Of a DNA stretch of 36,467 bases, positions 16,296-26,228 are shown piece by piece. Under the pieces are notes generated by a model that saw only the letters and a list, made by a program, of their open reading frames with translations, was not told where the DNA came from and did not search any database. Both the position numbers and the translations under genes were made by a program. Each line of letters opens with the position of its first letter. Position 1 is the first letter of the stretch. Origin of the DNA: Nesterenkonia ebinurensis (lineage in GTDB: Bacteria > Actinomycetota > Actinomycetes > Actinomycetales > Micrococcaceae); the NCBI RefSeq assembly GCF_008711175.1, contig NZ_VWNF01000010.1, forward strand, positions 1-36,467, in the 5' to 3' direction.

Positions 16296-16871
16296 TCATC
16301 GCTGAGGCCGCGAGCAGGTTTTCGACCGATAGGCTCAACATCCACCACACCTGTGAAGATCAAGTTCCTACACATCTTGCACGGATGTAGTTTCCCTGGA
16401 TCAGCGCGTGTCCTGGGATTGACATTCTCGATCTCCACAGTTTTTCCCACATATCCACAGGTGCAGGTGCAAAAGAACATTCCCCCTCCCCACACTCGTG
16501 GATAAGTTGGTGCAAACTCTGGTGAGAAGTCCCACTCTTCCTGTGCATAACTGAGGTACACATGGGGAGATCGGCATTCTGGCGCGGAAAATCCTCCCCG
16601 TGTAGTTCACACTTCTGTCGAGAGTTACCCACTGCGCAGTCCACAGGGCTAAGTCTGGATACACCGTGCAAAACCGACTTATCCACAGAATCCACACCTG
16701 TTACTACCACTTCTCATCCTTAACCATTGATCCCCCAACAAGCAACAGATCACCGATCCCACCCAATATGTTGTGGTTGAGAACAAGACTTTCGGCATAT
16801 CTGGTGAACACGGTAAGCTCGTCCCTCAGACACACCTGGCCGAATGCTTGACACGATGAGGGAGTTCCACC
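16296..16871. other. oriC: Replication origin (oriC), dnaA-dnaN gap
   Basis: This 576-base non-coding gap holds several DnaA boxes. TTATCCACA at 16679-16687 is perfect. TGTGCATAA at 16542-16550 fits TTATNCACA on the minus strand. ATATCCACA at 16451-16459 and CGTGGATAA at 16497-16505 have 8 of 9 matches. Weaker CCACA cores occur near 16432, 16447, 16640 and 16690. The part after the last strong box (about 16700-16810) is less GC-rich than the surroundings and is the likeliest unwinding region. No open frame or RNA gene is evident. Position between dnaA and dnaN and nearby parS sites support the call. Confidence 0.9.
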
Positions 16872-17999
16872 GTGCAGTTCACCGTTAACCGCGACGTTCT
16901 GTCCGAGGCGGTGTCCTGGGCTGCCCGTGCACTGTCCCCTCGACCACCGGCCCCGGTTCTCTCCGGACTTCTGATCACTGCCGAGGCTCAGCAGGTGACT
17001 ATTGCCAGCTTTGACTATGAAGTCTCTGCCCAGCTGCAGATCGATGCCGACGTCTCAGCCGAAGGTACAGTTCTGGTCTCCGGTCGGCTGCTCACCGATA
17101 TTGTGAAGTCCCTGCCCAATGCTCCGGTGACTCTCTCCCTGGAGGAGACCAAGGTTGTGGTGACCTGTAAGTCCTCCACCTTCACCCTGACCACCATGCC
17201 GGTGGATGAATACCCTGAGCTTCCAGCCCAGCCAAATCTGGCTGGCGTGGTGGATGGCAGTGAGTTCTCTCGCGCTGTTTCTCAAGTCATCTCTGCTGCA
17301 GCCCGCGATGACACACTGCCGCTGCTGACTGCGGTGAAGTTGGAGATTGAGGGTGAGACCATCACCTTCTTCGCCACTGACCGATACCGGTTGGCGATGC
17401 GGGAGATCGCTTGGCGGCCCGCGGACCCGAGTATCTCCACCTCCCTGCAGATCAAGGCGAAGACTCTCAACGAAGTGGCTAAGTCGCTGGCTGGGAGCGG
17501 GGATCTCTCCCTTGCCATCTCCGACGACGATGCCTTGGTCGGCTTCTCATCCGGAGGCCGCCGGACCACCAGCACCCTGGTGGACGGAGACTATCCGAAG
17601 ATCCGGCAGCTCTTCCCCGAGCAGACTCCTATCCATGCTGTAGTCAACACCGCTGAGCTCATTGAGGCTGCACGCCGTGTCTCTCTGGTGGCTGAGCGCA
17701 ACGGCCATGTACGCCTGCAGTTCACCGAGGACAATCAGGTCACGTTGGATGCTGGTGTGGATGACAATGCCTCTGCATCTGAGATAGTGGCAGCGCAGTT
17801 GACCGGGGAACCGATCACTGTGGGATTCAACCCTGCCTATCTGAATGAGGGTCTGAGTGTCTTTGATACAGAATATCTGCGCTTCAGCTTCGTCTCTGCA
17901 CCTAAGCCGGCTATGATCACCGGCCAGCAGGAGGCTGAGGGTGAGAATTCCACCGACTTTCGCTACCTGCTGATGCCGGTCCGGCTGATCAGCCAATAG
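16872..17999 (+). CDS. dnaN: DNA polymerase III beta sliding clamp
   Basis: The 375-residue clamp forms a dimeric ring that tethers DNA polymerase III. The start MQFTVNRDVLSEAVSWAAR, the hydrophobic-cleft region MPVDEYPELP and the DRYRLAMREI motif are typical. The C-terminus LLMPVRLISQ is the standard clamp ending. The GTG at 16872 follows GAGGGAG. It is 25 bases ahead of recF, suggesting a dnaN-recF-dciA transcript starting in the oriC gap. Confidence 0.98.
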   Translation: MQFTVNRDVLSEAVSWAARALSPRPPAPVLSGLLITAEAQQVTIASFDYEVSAQLQIDADVSAEGTVLVSGRLLTDIVKSLPNAPVTLSLEETKVVVTCKSSTFTLTTMPVDEYPELPAQPNLAGVVDGSEFSRAVSQVISAAARDDTLPLLTAVKLEIEGETITFFATDRYRLAMREIAWRPADPSISTSLQIKAKTLNEVAKSLAGSGDLSLAISDDDALVGFSSGGRRTTSTLVDGDYPKIRQLFPEQTPIHAVVNTAELIEAARRVSLVAERNGHVRLQFTEDNQVTLDAGVDDNASASEIVAAQLTGEPITVGFNPAYLNEGLSVFDTEYLRFSFVSAPKPAMITGQQEAEGENSTDFRYLLMPVRLISQ

Positions 18000-18024
18000 T
18001 CCATCCCCTTCAGGAGCAGCGTCT

Positions 18025-19233
18025 GTGCGGCTCTCCCGCCTGAGACTCCAGAACTACCGCAGCTACGCGGATACTGAGCTCGCCTTCGAGCCGGGTCCCA
18101 ACGCGCTGTTGGGCTTCAACGGGGTGGGCAAGACCAATATTGCAGAGGCCATTGGCTATCTCTCCAGCCTGTCCTCACACCGGGTGCCTCAGGATGGGCC
18201 ATTGATCCGTCACGGGGAGGACCAGGCCTTCATCCGGGCGGAGGCACACCGGGGCGGGCGCACCGCGTTCCTGGAGGTGGAAATCAACCCTGGTCGGGCG
18301 AACCGGGCTCGTATCAACCGCGGGTCAGCAGTGCCTGCCCAGCAGATTCTGGGCACTTTGCGCAGCGTGCTCTTCGCTCCGGAGGATCTGGAGCTGGTCA
18401 AAGGTTCGCCTTCTGTGCGGCGCAGGTTCTTCGACACTCTGGCGGTTCAGCTGCGGCCGGCACTGGGTCAGCTGCGACAGGACTATGAGAAGGTGCTGCG
18501 CCAGCGCAATGCGCTGCTGAAGTCCATCCGGCATGAAGGCTTCACCCCTACTCATGAATCCACCCTGGAGGTCTGGGACATCCAGCTGGCACAGACCGGA
18601 GCCCGGCTGCTGCGGGCCCGGCTGGACATGGTCACTGCCCTGCGCCCCCATCTTCGCCAGGCTTATCAGGACATCAGCAAATCGGTACGCACAGCAACGA
18701 TGCGGTATCTGTCGTCCCTGGATGGGCACGATGAGGACAAGGAACCTTCCAGTGACCCTGCACCCGAGAATTCAGCACTGGAGGAGGCCGGCACTGACCA
18801 GTTGGCTGAGCAGCTGTATCAGGGGCTTCAGTCTGTGCGCAAACGGGAACAAGATCGCGGTGTTACTCTGATCGGCCCGCACCGCGATGAGATTCACTTC
18901 AGCCTGGACACCACTTCGGTCAAAGGCTATGCCTCCCATGGGGAGACCTGGTCCTTCTGCCTGGGTCTTCGCCTGGCCAGCTATCGGGCGATGCTTGAAG
19001 ATGACCCCGAGCCCGGTGCTGAGCCCATTCTCATCCTTGATGATGTCTTTGCCGAACTGGATGCCAAGCGCCGCCGTCGCCTCGCCGAGCTCGCCACCGG
19101 TGCTGAGCAGCTGATCATCACCGCCGCCGTGGACGACGATGTGCCCAGTATCCTGCTCTCCAACGCCTATCGGGTGGGATCTGAGAACCAGATCAGCACC
19201 GCAGTGCCGTTAAAGGCAGGTGAGAACCAGTGA
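18025..19233 (+). CDS. recF: DNA replication/repair protein RecF
   Basis: RecF is an SMC-like ATPase that helps RecOR load RecA at gaps. The 402-residue protein starts MRLSRLRLQNYRSY. Its Walker A is GFNGVGKTN (30-38). The signature segment FAPEDLELVKGSPSVRRRF follows, and the ABC-type end carries GPHRDEIHF and the Walker B LILDDVFAELDAKRRRRL. Residues ~240-260 are an acidic insertion. The GTG start follows CAGGAGCAG. The stop codon overlaps the dciA start by 4 bases. Confidence 0.97.
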   Translation: MRLSRLRLQNYRSYADTELAFEPGPNALLGFNGVGKTNIAEAIGYLSSLSSHRVPQDGPLIRHGEDQAFIRAEAHRGGRTAFLEVEINPGRANRARINRGSAVPAQQILGTLRSVLFAPEDLELVKGSPSVRRRFFDTLAVQLRPALGQLRQDYEKVLRQRNALLKSIRHEGFTPTHESTLEVWDIQLAQTGARLLRARLDMVTALRPHLRQAYQDISKSVRTATMRYLSSLDGHDEDKEPSSDPAPENSALEEAGTDQLAEQLYQGLQSVRKREQDRGVTLIGPHRDEIHFSLDTTSVKGYASHGETWSFCLGLRLASYRAMLEDDPEPGAEPILILDDVFAELDAKRRRRLAELATGAEQLIITAAVDDDVPSILLSNAYRVGSENQISTAVPLKAGENQ

Positions 19234-19904
19234 CCGAAGAACCTGTCAGGCGTGAACACAGTGATGTGCCGACTTCAAGGCGCGAAGGCGGAGGTCAGTC
19301 CGTTGAGAGCAACCGGGATGGGAACCGTGATCTCAGGGCGCGCCAGGCTGCGGAATCAGCCCCGCCCATCGATGCAGCACAGGCACTGTTCAACCGGTAC
19401 CGGAAAGCTGCCGAGGAGCGCGGTGACCGGCGGCTGCGCCGACCGCCCAAGAACACGTCATTGACCTCCAATCCCAGAGCCGCATCCCGCACAGCTCAGG
19501 CAGAGATGGTCCCCGGCAACCGATCTGGTGCGCCACGCACCGACCTGCGTGATCCCAAACCGCTGAGTGAGACGCTGAAAACCTTGGTGCGCAGCCGCGG
19601 CTGGACTGCCCCTGTGGCGGTGGGCTCAGTGATCAGCCGCTGGGAGCAGCTGGTGGGCAGCAGTATCGCTGAGCACTGCCGACCGGAGCGCTTTGAGGAC
19701 GGGGTGGTCACGGTGATCTGCGACTCTACGGCCTGGGCCACCAACCTCAAGCTGATGAAGATTAAGCTCATGGAGGTCTTCGAGCGGGAGCTCGGCAAAG
19801 GCATTGTCACCGAGATCGATATCCGAGGCCCTGCTGCCCCCAGTTGGAAGAGAGGCCGCTATTCAGTCCGCGGGGGACGCGGCCCCCGTGACACCTACGG
19901 GTGA
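19230..19904 (+). CDS. dciA: DUF721/DciA-type replicative helicase loader
   Basis: The C-terminal half of this 224-residue protein carries the DUF721 fold: LSETLKTLVRSRGWTAPVAV, VISRWEQLVGSSIAEHCRPE, then a hydrophobic strand and WATNLKLMKIKLM. DciA proteins assist loading of the DnaB helicase in bacteria that lack DnaC or DnaI. The N-terminal ~100 residues are polar, Arg-rich and probably disordered. The start GTG overlaps the recF stop (GTGA), so translation is coupled. The position between recF and gyrB is conserved in actinobacteria. A weak hairpin (GTGAGG / CCTCAC) spans its stop codon. Confidence 0.9.
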   Translation: MTEEPVRREHSDVPTSRREGGGQSVESNRDGNRDLRARQAAESAPPIDAAQALFNRYRKAAEERGDRRLRRPPKNTSLTSNPRAASRTAQAEMVPGNRSGAPRTDLRDPKPLSETLKTLVRSRGWTAPVAVGSVISRWEQLVGSSIAEHCRPERFEDGVVTVICDSTAWATNLKLMKIKLMEVFERELGKGIVTEIDIRGPAAPSWKRGRYSVRGGRGPRDTYG

Positions 19905-20090
19905 GGCACGGGCCCTCACGGCAGGGCGGGCACGCCGTGGGACCAGTTCTGCCGCATTATGAGCCCTGAGGACGATCCTGCCCCCATGTGCAGCCCTGCG
20001 GATCGCTCCCAGCGGCTGTTTCTGGTCTCCTAGGACATATTTTATGAGCAGAAACCCGCTCAGAAATGCGGAAATCAGGCGTTCCCACGG

Positions 20091-22187
<2,097 letters not shown>

Positions 22188-22265
22188 TCAGCCGAACCGG
22201 CCTGCCACAGGTGAGCAGACGCCGTCGTACCTACATGTGAGAACACCGCGAAGGAAGTAGCGCAA

Positions 22266-24878
22266 GTGAGCGAGAACCCCCCAGAGACCCCCGATGCCGG
22301 CGGCAGCCCCGTACCGGTGAGCGGTGCCCAGGTGGACCGGATCAATCAGGTGGACCTGCAGACCGAGATGAAGCGGTCCTATCTGGACTACGCCATGGCG
22401 GTGATCGTGGGCCGTGCGCTGCCCGATGTGCGCGACGGGCTCAAGCCCGTGCACCGGCGGGTGCTCTATGCGATGTACGACGGTGGATACCGTCCCGACC
22501 GCAGCTTCAACAAATGCTCCCGCGTAGTCGGCGATGTGATGGGCCAGTTCCACCCGCACGGCGATGGCGCCATCTACGATGCACTGGCCCGCCTCATCCA
22601 GGACTGGGTGATGCGCTACCCGCTGGCTGCCGGACAGGGCAACTTCGGCAACCCGGGCGATGACGGCCCAGCCGCCCCCCGGTACACCGAGACCAAGATG
22701 GCCCCGCTGGCTATGGAGATGGTCCGGGACATCAACGAGAACACCGTTGACTTCCAGGACAACTACGACGGCAAGCAGCAGGAACCGGTGGTGCTGCCCG
22801 CCCGGTTCCCCAACCTGCTGGTCAACGGATCCTCCGGCATTGCGGTGGGCATGGCCACCAATATCCCCCCTCACAACCTGCGCGAGGTGGCCTCCGGAGT
22901 CCAGTGGTACCTGCAGAACCCCGGTGCCAGCCGGGAAGAGCTGCTGGAGGCTCTGCTGCAGCGAGTCCAGGGACCCGATTTCCCCACTGGTGCACAGATT
23001 CTGGGCACCCAGGGAATTGAGGAGGCTTACCGGACTGGGCGCGGCTCCATCACCATGCGCGCAGTGGTCAACGTGGAGGAGATCCAGGGCCGCACCTGCC
23101 TGGTGGTCACCGAACTGCCCTACCACGTCAACCCCGATGCGTTGGCCCGCAAGATCGCCCTGCTGGTCAAGGACGGCAAGATCGGTGGGATCGCGGAGAT
23201 CCGCGATGAGTCCTCCGGACGCACCGGCCAGCGGCTGGTGATCGTGCTGCGCCGCGACGCAGTGGCCAAGGTGGTGCTGAACAACCTGTATAAGCACACC
23301 CAGCTGCAGGAGAACTTCTCCGCCAATATGCTCGCCCTGGTCGACGGGGTGCCGCGCACTCTGAGCCTGGACGCCTTTGTGCACCACTGGGTGATGCACC
23401 AGATCGATGTGATCGTCCGGCGCACCCAGTTCCGGTTGACCAAGGCCGAGGCTGAGGCTCATATCAAGGTCGGACTGCTCAAGGCCCTGGATGACATCGA
23501 CCGGGTGATCGAGACCATCCGCGGCTCGGCCAGCGTGGACGAGGCCCGCAAAGGGCTGAAGCAGCTGCTGGACATTGATGACGAGCAGGCCACCGCCATC
23601 GTGGACATGCAGCTGCGCCGACTGGTGGGTCTGGAACGGCAGAAGCTGCAGGACGAATACGATGAGCTGCAGCGGATGATTGCCGACTATAAGCAGATCC
23701 TGGCCAGCGAGGACCGGCAGCGCACGATCATCGGCGACGAGCTGAACACTATCGTGGAGAAGTTCGGCGATGACCGGCGCACCCACATCATCCGTGGCTA
23801 TGACGGGGATATGTCCATGGAGGATCTTATCCCCGAAGAGGATGTGGTGGTCTCCATCACTCGCGACGGCTACGTCAAGCGCACCCGGATTGACAGCTTC
23901 CGGGCACAGAACCGTGGCGGAAAGGGAGTCCGCGGAGCCCAGCTGAGGGTCGACGACGTCGTGGAGCACTTCTTCGTCACCACCACCCACCATTGGATTC
24001 TGTTCTTCACTAACCTCGGCCGGGTCTACCGCACCAAGTGCTACGAACTCATGGAGGCCGGCCGTGACTCCAAGGGCCAGCATGTGGCCAATCTGGTGGC
24101 CTTCCAGCCCGAGGAGCATATCGCCGGAGTGCTGGCGCTGAAGGATTACGACGTCGCCGAATACCTGGTGCTTGCCACCAAGGGCGGTCTGGTGAAGAAG
24201 ACCAAGCTCACCGACTACGACTCACCGCGGCAGGCCGGGGTGATCGCGATCAACCTGCGCGAGGATGACGAGCTGGTCTCAGCCAAGCTGATCTCCGCTG
24301 AGGATGACCTGATGCTGGTCTCCCGCAAGGGTCAGTCCTTGCGGTTCACTGCCACCGATGAGGCACTGCGCCCTATGGGCCGGGCCACCTCCGGTGTCAC
24401 CGGGATGAAATTCCGTCAGGACGATGAACTGCTCACTGCCGATGCGGTCACTGAGGACTCCTATGTGTTCATAGTGACCGAGGGCGGCTACGCCAAGCGC
24501 ACCCGTGTGGATGAGTACCGGGTGCAGGGCCGCGGCGGACTGGGTATCAAGGTGGGTAAGTTCGTCGAGGATCGCGGCAACCTGGTGGGAGCTATGGTGG
24601 TCGAGGAGGACGATGAGGTGCTGGTGGTGATGAACTCCGGCAATGTGGTCCGCTCTGCAGTCTCCGGGGTGCCGCCGCGCGGACGTGACACGATGGGGGT
24701 GATCTTCGCTAAGCCCCGGAAGAACGACCGTATCCTCAAGGTCACCTCCGCCTCAGGTGCTGCCCTGGCCGCCGCCGGTGAAGATGTTGGCGAGGGGGCA
24801 GCCATGTCAGGTGCGGGCGCTGATAACGATGCCGCAACGTCTGAACCTGAGGTTCAGGATTCTGAGAGTGAGAAATAG
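22266..24878 (+). CDS. gyrA: DNA gyrase subunit A
   Basis: GyrA cuts and reseals DNA in gyrase. In the 870-residue protein the breakage-reunion domain begins [20 protein letters not shown]. The catalytic tyrosine is Tyr140 in APRYTETKM. The quinolone-determining segment reads [10 protein letters not shown] at 96-105, with Gly101 where E. coli has Ser83 and many relatives have Thr or Ala. The C-terminal beta-pinwheel follows, with the GyrA-box-like RGGKGVRG. The last ~50 residues are an acidic Ala/Gly-rich tail. The GTG start follows AAGGAAG. It is probably co-expressed with gyrB and the DUF3566 gene. Confidence 0.98.
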   Translation: MSENPPETPDAGGSPVPVSGAQVDRINQVDLQTEMKRSYLDYAMAVIVGRALPDVRDGLKPVHRRVLYAMYDGGYRPDRSFNKCSRVVGDVMGQFHPHGDGAIYDALARLIQDWVMRYPLAAGQGNFGNPGDDGPAAPRYTETKMAPLAMEMVRDINENTVDFQDNYDGKQQEPVVLPARFPNLLVNGSSGIAVGMATNIPPHNLREVASGVQWYLQNPGASREELLEALLQRVQGPDFPTGAQILGTQGIEEAYRTGRGSITMRAVVNVEEIQGRTCLVVTELPYHVNPDALARKIALLVKDGKIGGIAEIRDESSGRTGQRLVIVLRRDAVAKVVLNNLYKHTQLQENFSANMLALVDGVPRTLSLDAFVHHWVMHQIDVIVRRTQFRLTKAEAEAHIKVGLLKALDDIDRVIETIRGSASVDEARKGLKQLLDIDDEQATAIVDMQLRRLVGLERQKLQDEYDELQRMIADYKQILASEDRQRTIIGDELNTIVEKFGDDRRTHIIRGYDGDMSMEDLIPEEDVVVSITRDGYVKRTRIDSFRAQNRGGKGVRGAQLRVDDVVEHFFVTTTHHWILFFTNLGRVYRTKCYELMEAGRDSKGQHVANLVAFQPEEHIAGVLALKDYDVAEYLVLATKGGLVKKTKLTDYDSPRQAGVIAINLREDDELVSAKLISAEDDLMLVSRKGQSLRFTATDEALRPMGRATSGVTGMKFRQDDELLTADAVTEDSYVFIVTEGGYAKRTRVDEYRVQGRGGLGIKVGKFVEDRGNLVGAMVVEEDDEVLVVMNSGNVVRSAVSGVPPRGRDTMGVIFAKPRKNDRILKVTSASGAALAAAGEDVGEGAAMSGAGADNDAATSEPEVQDSESEK

Positions 24879-24938
24879 CCGGATGCAGTACCGTAGTTTC
24901 TCGATGCAGACGACGTTTCACGCCCATGGAGGTCTCCA

Positions 24939-25655
24939 GTGAGCGAAAGCAATGATGGCCAGGAGACCCAGAATGGCTCCTCCGAAGCCAAACGGCGCTT
25001 CCCTGCGCCGCGACCCCGTGGTGCCACGCTGACAAATATGCCGGCGATCAAGGAAGAGATCGCCACTGGTCCGCAGTCCGGCGCCTCCGCTGGGACTGCG
25101 ACTCGCCCGCGCCCGAGTACGCCTGTCCCGCGACCCCGGCCCACTACGGGCAAGCAGCCGTTGCGCCCGCAGCCGCGGTCTACTCCCGGTGCCCGGCCTC
25201 AGGGCGGTCCGCGCCCCCAGGCTGGCCCACGTCCGGCCGGCGGGACCCGTCCGCAGCAGTTGGTCCGGCCCACTCCTAAGGCGAAGGTTCGCAAAGCCCG
25301 CCTGCTGATCTCCAAGGTGGATCCCTGGTCGGTGCTGAAGATGAGCTTTCTGCTCTCGGTGGCTATGGGCATCATGCTGGTGATCTGTGCGGTGACTCTG
25401 TGGTCCATGATGGATCTGACCGGAATCTTTGACCGGGTCAACGATCTGGCCCAGCAGGTGCTGGGCACGGACGGTCCGGGCGGCTCCTTCCGGCTGGAGG
25501 AGATGGTTTCGGTGGGGCAGATCGCCTCCTTCGCCACGATCATTGCGGTGGTCAATGTGGTGCTGCTGACCGTGCTGTCTATGCTCGCTGCGGTGCTCTA
25601 CAACCTCTCAGCCTCTTTGGTCGGCGGCATCGGCCTCACGTTGACCGACGACTGA
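24939..25655 (+). CDS. DUF3566 membrane protein
   Basis: This 238-residue protein has a long Pro/Arg/Gly-rich cytoplasmic N-terminus (residues 1-120). A DUF3566 domain follows, with two membrane spans: SFLLSVAMGIMLVICAVTLW and, near the end, FATIIAVVNVVLLTVLSMLA. The segment RKARLLISKVDPWSVLKMSF is the domain's entry motif. The gene directly follows gyrA in most actinobacteria. Its function is not established; mycobacterial relatives have been linked to the growing cell pole or septum, from memory. The GTG at 24939 follows TGGAGG. No clear terminator follows within the 177 bases before tRNA-Ile. Confidence 0.9.
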   Translation: MSESNDGQETQNGSSEAKRRFPAPRPRGATLTNMPAIKEEIATGPQSGASAGTATRPRPSTPVPRPRPTTGKQPLRPQPRSTPGARPQGGPRPQAGPRPAGGTRPQQLVRPTPKAKVRKARLLISKVDPWSVLKMSFLLSVAMGIMLVICAVTLWSMMDLTGIFDRVNDLAQQVLGTDGPGGSFRLEEMVSVGQIASFATIIAVVNVVLLTVLSMLAAVLYNLSASLVGGIGLTLTDD

Positions 25656-25762
25656 GTAAGTGTCGCAGCGCCTCTCGGCCGTTTGCAGTGGTGGCGGACT
25701 TGGCACCTGTCGGCAGAATCGCTTCGCTCCTGCCCAGCGATAACTGCTGGGTCTTAGTGGAT

Positions 25763-25792
25763 TTGTTGGGTGCCGAAGTGCTGGTGTAATGT
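25763..25792 (+). promoter_or_regulatory. Promoter of tRNA-Ile
   Basis: TTGTTG (25763-25768) and TAATGT (25787-25792) are 18 bases apart and lie 40 bases upstream of the tRNA. Nothing else is evident in the 25656-25832 gap. Confidence 0.55.
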
Positions 25793-25832
25793 GTAGTGGT
25801 CGCTCTCCGGGGCGGCCCCTTGAAGAGGTTTC

Positions 25833-25906
25833 GGGCGTATAGCTCAGGCGGTTAGAGCGTCACACTGATAATGTGAAGGTCCGTGGTTCAAGTCCACGTA
25901 CGCCCA
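25833..25906 (+). tRNA. ileT: tRNA-Ile (GAT)
   Basis: This is a 74-base cloverleaf. The acceptor arms GGGCGTA and TACGCCC pair fully, and the D-loop has AGCTCAGGCGGTTAGAGC. The anticodon loop contains GAT in CACTGATAATG, and the T-arm is CCGTGGTTCAAGTCCACG. The CCA end is not fully encoded (ACA follows). Its position after gyrA, ahead of tRNA-Ala, is typical. Confidence 0.98.
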
Positions 25907-25920
25907 CAGGACGTAGTGAG

Positions 25921-25960
25921 AGGGTTTTCGTCTGAATGCTTGCATTCACGCGAAAACCCT
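25921..25960 (+). terminator. Strong two-part hairpin after tRNA-Ile
   Basis: Perfect 10-base outer arms AGGGTTTTCG and CGAAAACCCT enclose a second perfect stem, GAATGC-TT-GCATTC, offset by short internal loops. It starts 14 bases after the tRNA end, so it is probably its transcription terminator. There is no terminal T-run. Confidence 0.6.
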
Positions 25961-26023
25961 CGAGCGGAGTCCCGGGCGTGAACGCAGGTGAACGCCCACT
26001 CCAAAACCTCCGTAGGAGAAACT

Positions 26024-26143
26024 GTGAAACGACTGGTTGTTGCAGCCGCTGCTGTCGCAGGTTTTCTCATCTACCGCGAGTGGAAGAAGTCCGAAGAAAC
26101 TCGGGCGGTCTGGAACCAGGCCACCGACTCAGTCGATAACTGA
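26024..26143 (+). CDS. DLW-39 family micro-protein
   Basis: This 39-residue gene is too short for routine calling. The product starts MKRLVVAAAAVAGFLIYREW, a hydrophobic anchor, and continues with a charged helix KKSEETRAVWNQATDSVDN. This matches the actinobacterial DLW-39 family as I remember it: a single membrane-associated N-terminal helix, a Tyr/Trp/Lys boundary and an AVWxxATD motif. The function is unknown. The GTG at 26024 follows GTAGGAG, a good ribosome site. It sits between tRNA-Ile and tRNA-Ala, as in related genomes, and is separated from the former by the hairpin at 25921-25960. Confidence 0.85.
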   Translation: MKRLVVAAAAVAGFLIYREWKKSEETRAVWNQATDSVDN

Positions 26144-26155
26144 ATACCCATTCAT

Positions 26156-26228
26156 GGGGGCTTAGCTCAGTTGGTAGAGCGCCAGCTTTGCAAGCTGGAT
26201 GTCAGGGGTTCGAGTCCCCTAGCCTCCA
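26156..26228 (+). tRNA. alaT: tRNA-Ala (TGC)
   Basis: This is a 73-base cloverleaf with acceptor arms GGGGGCT and AGCCTCC, including the G3:U70 pair that defines tRNA-Ala. The anticodon stem-loop is CCAGCTTTGCAAGCTGG (TGC) and the T-arm is AGGGGTTCGAGTCCCCT. CC but not CCA follows. Its 3' end is the junction with the integrated element, and the integrase gene overlaps it on the opposite strand. The tRNA is structurally complete. Confidence 0.98.

Noticed and set aside
22188-24119. 643-residue open frame antisense to gyrA
   Set aside because: Its composition (His/Gly/Val/Leu-rich with no domain) is that of a high-GC shadow frame. gyrA on the other strand is unmistakable.
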